Part shown: positions 1 to 10,300 of the stretch, piece after piece | Position numbering within the stretch: position 1 is the first letter of the stretch | How the letters are laid out: each line of letters begins with the position of its first letter | Assembly: GCA_013433145.1 (NCBI GenBank) | Contig: CM024175.1 | Location: 12,126,941 to 12,190,940 of the forward strand | DNA length: 64,000 bases | Source of the DNA: Ascaris suum | Taxonomy: Eukaryota > Nematoda > Chromadorea > Rhabditida > Ascarididae | Direction: 5' to 3' | Notes under the pieces: generated by a model | What the model was told of the DNA's origin: nothing | Databases searched by the model: none | Seen by the model: only the letters and a program-made list of their open reading frames with translations | Translations under genes and position numbers: made by a program

Positions 1-248
1 TATAGACGGCCAGCGTGGTATCCGGCGATTAAGCCCATAAAGCAGTAGAGGAAAATGGCGGCCGACATCAACGAACCGCGGCTCGCCGGAGACAGCATGC
101 CCAGCATTGCAAAGAACATGGTCACAGCTACCATCCCGATCAACTGGATGCCAGTACCCACTAGATTCACCAACAGCATAGCATTCGGTGGGGGACGGAA
201 TACGTCGCCGTGAACCAACTTCCAGCCCGTCTCTTCCAAAGTGTCATC
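1..248 (-). CDS. TM9SF4-like exon: VHGDVFRPP motif and first core transmembrane helices
   Basis: The minus-strand frame is open from the acceptor at 248 to the window edge (82 codons plus 2 nt). It holds the invariant nonaspanin motif [12 protein letters not shown], then a hydrophobic helix with [20 protein letters not shown], the loop [10 protein letters not shown] and the start of another helix ending AGYHAGRLY. No stop or donor occurs before position 1, so the exon is cut by the window. Confidence 0.93.
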
Positions 249-2884
249 CTCAAGCACAATCATATTTAACCAGCTGCAACTTTCATGTGAATGCATTTAG
301 CCTTCTAAATCGTCCGCTGGTTTGTATGACCGATAGATATGAACGTATGAAAGTTCGTAGTTGTAATCATAGAATGCGTCGGGTAGAGACGAGATTTTTC
401 TTCCACTTTTCCCCTCCCATTTCTTCCTATAAGAGCTATAAAATATTTCACTGCAGCCATCTGCCTTTTAAAACACTGAAGTTTCCAACAGCTAGTGTAG
501 CGCAGGTGATGTAGCACGAATGTTACCATACAAGACAATAAATTTCACAAAACCATAACTGTTGTAGACATTTCACTAGCAGATCACAAAATGCCGGCAA
601 AGTTTCAAATATAAAGCTGCCTTTTGTAGTATTCATGACTGCAGCTTTTTCTCGTAACTTCACACCTTAAATCCGGTCGTTACTCGGCAGCATTATCTGT
701 TTTCAGACAGTGCGGCCGGCATTTGTCTCAATCTAAAACACATTCAATTTCGAAAAAAGTGCCATAAACCAAAGCGCCAACTTTTAACCTTTTCACCTTA
801 GGTTTCACTTCAAAAAATATATGCTGGAGGCGTTCGGCGTAGTTAATTTCAAAGTTCACTCTAAATGAAAAAAAAAAACTGCTTGCTGATCCCATGCTTG
901 GGCTCTGCAGTGTAAGAGCCAACCACAGACTACCATAAAATAGAAAACTCAATCGCTTCAGAGTGAATACATCATGACCAAAACGAATGGAAACGTTAAA
1001 AATTTCTGCATCAACCGATGGTAGAGTTTTTTTTTTCTTCAAACAAACTAAATTCATAAGGAGATAAAGTGCCAACCGCTTCCTCGTCTTTATTGTATTG
1101 TGCGATGTCGCGACGTACTGTACGAACGATGATCACGCTGAGGAAGCCTGAATATCAGAAAATCATCCGTACGCTACCTTTTCGGAAGCCGGAAATGATT
1201 GCTCCCAAGAGGATTTCTTTCTTGACATGGTGACATTTGTTGCTCATCAATAGTGCACTGCTAATTTTTGCATTCTTTACCGCGACAAAATGCATGTATT
1301 CGGAAGATCAAAAAAGTTTGTTACAGGAGATGCTAAATAAGCGCTGCTTTCAATTATGGAGCATCCCATATGTATCTCAATGCATCGTTTCCAGAGACGC
1401 CAGAGCGATGCAATAAGTTTCTGATAGAGACTTTTTTTTCCATGACAGAGACATCAACATTAGTACACCACTGTGCACAAAAAAACGACGGGATCTGCAT
1501 ATCGGCGACATCCAAAGCAGCACAATTCTGCGAGTGATGGGCGCAAGCACCACGAAGGCAGCCGAACGCTCACTGAATTAGCATCCCCAAAATTGCATTA
1601 GTTGGGATGCAGGAAAATTTTTTAGCTAGACCATTTGTTGAAAAGTAAGAAGACTATTTTAGTTTCTCTCGCACAAAGAACTGCCGTCCAAGGAGAACAA
1701 TATCATCGCCTCCTACCTCAAGTTCTTTAAACCTGAGTCATGGATGTTTCGTTCTGAAAGCAAAAGCCATTAAATAAAGCGCTGCAAAAAAAAAAAATCA
1801 TCACCTTTATTCACCTTCATTTAAGCCGATGTCCCGTGCGACATTTTAGTTAAATTTAACTGCTGGGAAACCTTTGATATGCTAGTTGTAAGCAACTAAA
1901 TGCCCAATATTTGTGCCCAGAACAACGAGGATAATAAGGCAACTCGTTTCCATATGCGAGCTAATGAATGCAGGGACTGTACGATTCATTGCAGACTTCA
2001 AAATTCCGCCCACGTGATGTCAAATGACGTTACGAGAACCCAACTGACAACCTAAGGTGTGCGGAAGCATTTTCGAGATGTTGCAGTTGTCAACAAAAAA
2101 TATTTATTACAACAGGTTCATTGACAGCGGTCCTCTGATGAACTAAGAGATAAGTGAAGTGAGCTAAAACTTTTTTCAGAAAAACTTCAGTTATTCGACT
2201 ATCATTAAAAGATCCCCGCTATAAAGACCTAGCAGCATTTACCTGGAAAAGTTTCGCAGAAGAGATCCCCTTATTTCTACATACTTTCATTTTTTGAACA
2301 GGAAATCCACATTTATCCCCTTCCTTTTAGCTCTTTCCCCATTGCTCTACTCAAAAAAAAAAAAAAAAAACAGAAAAAATGAACAGTCCAATGAATACCT
2401 CGATTGCGAACAATGTATGACACCGTCCCGCTGAAAAAGAGAAGCCAAATAACAAAAAAGGTAACAGAAGAAAAAACGAACCTGAGAGACAAACGATGAC
2501 GATGATGGAGTTGAGGATGGAAAACCAATGAATCTGTACATCTCTCATAGAGAGATAGGTATCCCAGCGACTCGCCCATGGAATGTCGCTTTCCTTCCAC
2601 TTCACTGAATAGGTCCACGCTATCTGGTTCTCTCCCTGCTTCACTTGCTGATGCTCATTCTTATCCCCAAGTGAACAGCCCTTAAATAATCGATCAATGT
2701 TCCACTTAACGACTGCTCTAATCAAATCAGTGCAATGATCAGCAAGCTAAGAGAAAACAATATGCGTCTTTGTTTATGAAATACTATGAAGTGGGCGGAT
2801 AATGCGTAAAACGTAACAAACTGCAACCTGACTTCAAATCTTTTATCGCTGAGTTCCTCGGTGGCGTCAAAGAGAACAAAGAAA
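1..2884 (-). CDS. TM9SF4-like nonaspanin, partial (middle of protein, runs off left edge)
   Basis: Nonaspanins are nine-pass endomembrane proteins that help sort membrane cargo through Golgi and endosomes. Four exons on the minus strand join in phase: 2828-2884 (tentative), 2482-2717, 1077-1147 and 1-248, the last continuing outside the window. The 2482-2717 exon encodes [20 protein letters not shown] and IHWFSILNS, which lead into the first core membrane segment. The 1077-1147 exon adds [20 protein letters not shown], and 1-248 gives [14 protein letters not shown] and two membrane segments around [14 protein letters not shown] and AGYHAGRLY. The [14 protein letters not shown] junction has the same spacing as human TM9SF4, which fixes the acceptor at 248/249. 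The family is normally about 640 residues; only about 180 are seen. No signal peptide or N-terminal lumenal domain (GDRI, DNLPVA motifs) was found to the right. Identity is firm; the 2828-2884 exon rests on a modest match (FEV motif) and phase. Confidence 0.9.
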
Positions 2885-5800
2885 CTAATGAGATGGCGTA
2901 TTAGTAATACCTATCATAAACTGGAAATTGTTCAAATTCTTCCTGCGAACTCATCGGACAATCCTTTTGCCATCCAACGGCTTCCAGTTGCTCTACGCCA
3001 CGCAAAAACATTGAAATAAAGAATAAACATAGCACTGACTATAAAGTGAGGCAACATTTGTCCTTCGAGCTCCCTTTGCTCAAGAAAGGTGAATAAGGAG
3101 TTACCCGACTGCTTATTGGATAAATCACAATATGCCGTATTGGCTGTGAAGGATTATAACGTTAAAAACGAGAAAAGAGAATGAGCCCAGTGACATGAGC
3201 TGAGGAAGGGAGAGCAGAGTAAGGTGAAAGGAGATGCAAAGGCCCTCAATTCATGGAATGGAAGGATAGTAAGCTGAACAAAAGCAAGATTATAAAAAAA
3301 TTCACTGCAAAACTGCAAAAATACACCGTACAACCACAAAATGCTCTTCGCGACAAAAAGAGAAAGAATTTTGCGAATGACCGGTCTTCTCAACAGAAAC
3401 AGATGAAGTAGCACGTTGCTTGGGGGCTGGCATGATATTTTAGTGGCAGCAATTACTGCTGCTTCCTCAAGAAACTTCATTTGTGGTTGTCGAGTCTCGT
3501 CTGGAGGCCCTTGAAAATCGGGAATGCTGAGCTTCCTTCCTAGGCCTCCAGCGTTTTGTGTCCTGAAGTTTGGTGTTTCCGAAAAAACATATCGGGGACC
3601 CCACTGCGGATTACTTCATTATCGAGAACAGAGAAGTTAGAAATTTCCCCACTTTCTTGGACTCAAGTGACGAAGATTTCACTCGTCCTTGTAAAATGGA
3701 CGGGACATGGAAAAAATGGCGATTTAGCAGCGTGAAAAGCGTAAGGCAAACTAACAAATTGTTTTTTTTCGACGAAATCCAAAAGTGTAATATAGTTCCT
3801 TCGAAAAAGAAACGATGCGATTTTCAGACGTTTTTGAAGCAAACGTTACCAAAGCTGAATATAACTGTCAGTTCAAACAATCGAGTGCTACATTTTCTGT
3901 CGCCATTTCCTTAGAAGAATGATGATGGTGACAGCTCTCTGTCTACAGCTTGGTTTTTATAACAGCTTGCACAGCAACAACACAGTACAATATGCTGACT
4001 AAACGTTTGTCGCTTACATGCGTCCTCTATAATTTGAAACCATAGAAAATCGTTCGCAGCGCTATCTGTAATTCGACTGCTTAGGACGATAAGCTGTAGA
4101 AAATACGCAGAAAAAAAAAACAATGCCACAACATCTTACAGCAGATTCTCATGAAAAAGACTGATTTTATACATTCATACAAAGAGATATGACAACCATC
4201 AAGAGCTTTTTGAAAAAAAAGGACAACATAGACGGGATTTCCGTCAAGCGAAGCGAAATTATTTAGACAGAAATCGCTCTAACGAGTGATTAGTATGTTT
4301 CATTGGATTCTTCGGAAATCTTCTGTTGTGAACATGCAAAGTTAATTAATCAGATTATCGAAACATTATGTGAGTACGCTCGACACAGAAACAAATTGCA
4401 TTTTAAGCAGTGCTAACGATAACTCAGGAATCTGGAAAGCAATGAGAAAGTGATAGAGATAAACAACAACAACAACATCATCTTTGATGATCTATTCTTC
4501 AACAACGAACAACGATCATACATTCCAGGATGACATAGAAATTGAACTGAAATAACCATTTTTTTTTTTTTTTTTTTGGTTGCATTGGCCATTCTGCTGA
4601 TTCCATAGCCGGATGATTTTGTTTTCGAGCGAGTAGGGGGTCGTTATAGCGAAGAGGTGACGGAATATATGTGTGCAGAAAATTAGTTAATGTTGAAGAG
4701 AATTGTGGGATCAAGCGATGCAGCAAGCATTGTGACGACACATCTAAGCAATGCTGACAAGAAATTAGGCGTTAAGAGAATGTTTTGTGAAATGTGAGAG
4801 CGAAAGCTGATAATTGCGTTGGGCTGAGACAAGAAGATTGACGCGAATGCCTTAAATCGAAGGTCAATTCTATTAGCGAATCGCCTCTGCGCCTATTTCC
4901 TCTCGCTACAGTATGCGGGACGCGGAGCTGCCATCAATCACGGTTACACCAACACACAACACCCATTAAACTGCTGGTGTGCTCAGCTACGGTAAAAGAA
5001 CGCATCGACTAAGAACTGAAAGTTTCATCACTTGTTCTTTATAGATTGTCAGCAGTGATCCAGCAGCACTTGAATGAACACAATCACCTGAGAATGTGCT
5101 TGGAGTTTCGACTATTTACAAAATAAGGCCTTCATAATCGTGTACGATAAATCAGCCATCTCCGCTGGCAGTTTTTTTGCACTTGGGAGGAGGGAGGAGG
5201 GTAGAGGGGATGGGAAGGCGACAGTCCACAGTTCGGAAGTCTCTCGCGAAACAAAGCGGCTTTTACTCCCGCAAATCAATGTAATACATGAAGTGCAAAG
5301 ATTCCAACCGTTATTGTCGCCGTAGATGTCTGTTCTCTCATTACTGCTAGAACAACAATACTGATGAACTCAATTCACTTCCAGGTTATTTTTCGACTCT
5401 ATTTAGGAACTCGAAGTTACTTCATACAACGAGATAAACTATTTTTCCGACGAAAGTCGGTTCCACTCAATGATCCAGGAAGCTCTGATCTAACAACGCC
5501 ATAACAAGACAAACCGCATATATTTAATGTTAAATTTTTTACAGTCGTAATCCCCCAGCACCGCCTCATGTCTCAAAATCTCCATTTTCCTTGCATCCGT
5601 CGTTGGTTATCCGCATGCATGTCCGCTGCTTCTTTTCGTCTGTGTGTTCGCTTATTGCAACTGACGTCGAAAACGTTTCACTGCGACAACTTTTGTCATT
5701 TCTTACAAGCAGTTGAAAGGATTGCGTCATTCTTCTTCCTAATATTTCCCGACTGGTGCTTTTTTTTACCCTCAGAAACTAGCACATCGAATGCTTCAGC

Positions 5801-7146
5801 GCCTGTCTGAAGCGTGTTAACGAGGTTTCAGCGAACTTGATGTAGTGTGAAATGCAATTTTCATAATAAAGCTGTTGCCTTACGTTTTTGTTCGAACATA
5901 AGCCATTCAAACAAATCACATCTATACACCTCGTGATGGATCGTCTCACTCATTTTAAACATATTTTGGCAAGTTCTGATGCTCCGCAATTTGTGAAGTA
6001 ATTAATAGAGCGACTTGTACAGGATCAGCGCTTTTGCCGCTTTTGGGGACCCTCATCGTCAGAAACAATGGAACGTAACTCCACCTGTGACCTAAGATTT
6101 GCAAGTTTTTTTCTCCGCGCCGAACTTCTTCAGAAAGCGCCAACTTCAGTCTAAAGTAAATGCAGGATACAAATGCCCCCATCAAATATAACAAATTCAT
6201 TATAAAAGGCAATAAAAATGACCATAAATCATAACTTGCATGGACTTGATCAAAATTTGCATGACTTTTTGCATAATATGAGACCGCAAAAAAGAGAAGA
6301 ACAGTAGAACAAAACGGATAACCTATCTGAACTAGATCTAGAAGCATTCTGCAGCAGTGCTTCTCTCTTCTCTTCGTATCACCTCACATTTTACTCTTAG
6401 CATTGTATGCATGTTGTTAGAGGAAAGTATGCCTTTAAGCACGAGCAAAATGATGGATATTAAGGGGAGAGAACAGGCAACTAACTTGCTCGTGAGGTGA
6501 TCATTTGTGAGTTTTACGATGCGGTGCGAGGTGAGCATCACTAAAGAGGACAAAACCGCATTTCAAGCAGAAACATTGCGCATTTGTCACATCGCGCACT
6601 CCATTAACGTTAATCCGAACGTGCGAATGAACGGTGCACAGAGAGAAAGGAGTTGCATAGCCTGGCTGACTAGCCTTTCAACTCCATTAGATTAAGCGCG
6701 TTGTCCATTCAACCCAAAAATGTGCCGCATTTACCATTTCTAATGTCCAGCCCGTATTTATTATTTAAATGTCGCATTGCGCTCATAAATTTCCCACCTC
6801 GCTAAACACCGACACCTGATCAAATACTTCTATCTCAACAGAAATCAACTGAACACAAGCAGGACGCCTTTATTGGAGGCTTCAAAGTCAATCTTTCTCT
6901 TTAACGGTGCATGTCAAAAACATTCTAGAAATTTCAACAAATCCCATCTGCACAATGCTGGCAGATTACTCATTTGGTATCTGAATACTGCCGACTACGT
7001 CGACGTGCTACAAGGGAAAAATCAAAAGACCAGCGTCCAAAATTAGAACAGACTACAAACGAAACACGACAACACATCTCATAGTGGAATGTACGGAAAA
7101 ATGGAGTTTCAAGATCGATATTGTAATGGCAACGTGTCTTCTACTG

Positions 7147-7244
<98 letters not shown>

Positions 7245-7311
7245 GCCGAACTAAATCATTGCCAACGACGTGGCAATGCACTGGATTAATGTGAAATAAC
7301 ACAGCACTTAC
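2885..7311. other. Region without recognised exons between homeobox and nonaspanin genes
   Basis: About 4.4 kb. It should contain the 3' end of the homeobox gene and the 5' end of the TM9SF gene if both are intact, yet I recognise neither. Every AACCA on the plus strand here (needed for Trp-Phe on the minus strand) was read, and none gives the homeodomain WFQNRR core. Open frames such as 5955-6347 and 3154-3480 on the minus strand have no family motif and inconsistent splice signals. The stretch ends in a 94-bp AT array at 7149-7242. Confidence 0.6.
7149..7242. repeat. (AT)47 microsatellite
   Basis: Perfect alternating AT for 94 bp. It lies 70 bp downstream (minus-strand sense) of the last recognised homeobox exon, inside its next intron. 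Such arrays are common sites of slippage and assembly error, relevant because the following exon is missing. Confidence 0.99.
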
Positions 7312-7353
7312 CTGAACGCGTACTTCGGGTAACTTCACTTTCTGTGCGAGCAG
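7312..7353 (-). CDS. ceh-8: Homeobox exon 4: homeodomain residues about 33-46
   Basis: A 42-bp exon, TTTCAG acceptor at 7354/7353 and GTAAGT donor at 7312/7311, both near-perfect consensus. It encodes [14 protein letters not shown] (helix 2 end, turn and first part of helix 3) in phase 0 at both ends. It joins the preceding exon without gap or overlap in the homeodomain. Confidence 0.92.
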
Positions 7354-10300
7354 CTGAAAAAATAAACGGTTCACTCTTTGCGACAAATCAGCTTCCTAAT
7401 ATGAATTAAAAACTCATTGATAAAGCACAACGGTTTTATTCCAAATATTATTCACTAATCGATTTCAAATCCTTTTTAGCTAAGCTTCTTGAAGAAATAT
7501 AAGACTACGATTCATGAACGTTGGTGTTAAACGGTTCCAGAAGTTGGCATGACGAATGGTTTTACCGGTGAGAAGCAGCAAAAATGTGGGCTCGAAACTG
7601 ACTTCACTGTACAGGAAATAATTTTTATAATTTTCGGCAAATTTGGTAACAAATCCGATAATTTTGACAATAAAAAGAAACCTTTAAACATTACTACTAA
7701 TAAAATATGGAAAATACCAAGCAAATAAGCCTTTTCTGACTCAAAATATTGCAGAAATGCAAACAAGAGGTGAAAGGGAGTTACGAAAGGTGAGTTTAAA
7801 AAGGATCTCACCTCCCTTGCATAAACATCCGGATAGTGGCACTTCTCGAAAGCTTGTTCCAACTCATGAAGTTGAAATGTCGTAAATGTTGTTCGATTTC
7901 TGCGCTGTTTTTTTGAGTCTCTATAATCGAATTAAACAATTAGGTTACATCACAAGCAAAAACATGATGGAAGAGCTACTGCCTACATGCCAGGCCAAAA
8001 ACAAATGTTTTCCGCAGAATAATTCAACAACTGCATTGAGAGAGTCGCATAGGAAGCACATATAAAGACGGAAAGGTGAACTCCTCATCAAATTTGAAAT
8101 AATTCAAAAACTTCGCACTCGACGTTCCCGATTCAAAAACCTTTAACAATTAAGTTTAGTAACAATACCAACAGCAATAAGGCGGTAAATATAGCCAGAG
8201 ATCAAACAACTAATTTTTGGGGATAGGGGATTCCAGTATCCCTAATCCGCTAATTTTATTGCACCCGGTATGGGAAATCAAGCTTAAAATTTTTGCTTCC
8301 AGCAGGAAGCAAACCCAACAGATTCCATTAGGAGTAAAATTTCAGACAATTTAACGAATACGATGCTTAAATCCAAACAATGAGCAAAAAATTCACTTCA
8401 TTGGATACGTGGAATCTAGCGAGCAGATATCTAGACAGGCAAGCAAAAACGACTTGCGCAATGTTTCTAGCAGAAGAAAAAAGCCAAAAGATTGCAGGGA
8501 AGCAGTTTTTTTGTCTCTCAATTTGCAAATTTGCAAACGCTCCCTGCTTAAAAGTGTTCTCAAAATGTTAAATTAACAACAATTGAATGCGCAGTAAATT
8601 TTAAAAGAATTAACAACAATTACGCTCGAAGACGTGCAAAGAAATTCGTAAACGAACGAGGAGATCGGTTAAAAGAGTTGATAGAATGCACATGCTTTAC
8701 ACGTTAGGAGCAATATAATGACGGACTCTATTCTAATTGGGCAGCACTTTAAATATGCTTTCAAATCAATGAAATTAAAGAAGAATGAATCAGAAAGAGT
8801 GACGTGTAAGATAGTGGAGGTGGCGTTGAGATCTTGTCACGTGCTCACTTCATTGACTCTGCCTACGAGATTCTTCATGCTGGTTTTGCGCGCCATAATA
8901 AGCTTTACTTGATCTTTGATTACCGATCACAGTATCGTTTGCCCTGTGGACCTGAACAACATTTCTGCCCATGGCGGTAGTGTGTTTGACTTCCTCCACA
9001 TATACGATATCACCTTAAGAAACGAAGCTTGGAGGGATGCCAACTTCGCAACGGTTCATTATTCGAGTACGTCTTTCGAGGCCGTTGTAAAATTTCCCTC
9101 CTAACTTCCCTTATATATTACAACTTTCATAAATGTAAGTGCTGAATAAAGGCAAATTCTGTGCCGATGAATTTCTCTTGGTTTATTTCCTTTTCTGAGT
9201 ATTCCGACATTTGCGAAAGGCGTCATCATTTGTTATGTGCTCACAGATAAACGCAGAAAGCGACACACGACGCCCGATCATTTAGTGTAAAGGCTGCAAA
9301 AGAAGCATTTTTTGTGGTTTCTTCGTTACTAACCAAGCGATCAAAATTGCTTGCCAAGGGTTTTCGCGCGCAGCGTTAAAATTTAGTGACAAATCAGAGA
9401 ACGCGTTTGATATAAACAGGTAATGCCAAGCCATTTGCAAAAACGTGTTCGGAAGGTTGAATATGCGAGGAAATATTTTCATTTTGAATGACAGTAATTC
9501 TGGTCTTGTGAGAGATAATCCTGCTACATGAGATATGCTCCTCAAGTTCCCTCTCATTCTTCAAGCACGGCGACGGACTTCTGCCTCGCTCTCCACCGAG
9601 AACTAACAAACGGCAGGCTGCGCTGAATGTAAGTGTTGAACCGGTCGAGGACGCCGAAGGCAAATTAAGCAACAAGATTTTACTGACGGCCAATGTGATG
9701 ACTTTATATGTCATAGAAGATAATCTTTTGAATCTCATTTCTGAAAGAAACATTCATTCCTTTCTTCTGATGTAAAAGTGCTATCATTGGCCCTTAGTTG
9801 AAGTCCGCTAAGAGTCCACTAAAATCTCTGCCAAGAGGTGTGTACAATTACTGACGTATTTCCGCAGCTCGCAAAGTGACAGAAATTATTACAAAGGTTA
9901 TTTTGTTTCAGTGCTTACTCAGCAGCGACTTGATAAACCCTCTCGATGCGACTTTCTTTTCCACGTTTCACAGCTAATCTCATCAATGAGCAAATACGTA
10001 CAGCGTCCAATTAAAAAATCACAACTGATCTCATAAACATCAGAAAGATAAAGGCGTTCGATGGCATATGTCACAGTAAACTTCTGCGGAGATTGAAAGC
10101 TACGGTGTTTACCGTTGGTTTTTAAAGTGGGTGGAATGCTTTCTCACTGATCGTTGATTTGTTGTGAAAGTAGGTGATCCCCCTTCGTTCACCTGCCGCA
10201 TAATGAATGCTGTTCATCGAAGTGATATCATATGCGAGGCTCGTTCGTTTTCATATAAACAACGTGTCAGCTAAATTGTAATGTTTATGAAAACTGTTCG

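Noticed and set aside
2313..2541. Minus-strand frames ending in phenylalanine runs
   Set aside because: Translation of a poly-A tract beside the true TM9SF exon in another frame.
5955..6347. 130-codon hydrophobic minus-strand frame
   Set aside because: No nonaspanin or homeobox motif and no phase-compatible splice sites; composition is that of AT-rich intron.
7089..7386. Open frames of repeated Ile-Tyr on both strands
   Set aside because: Translation of the AT microsatellite.
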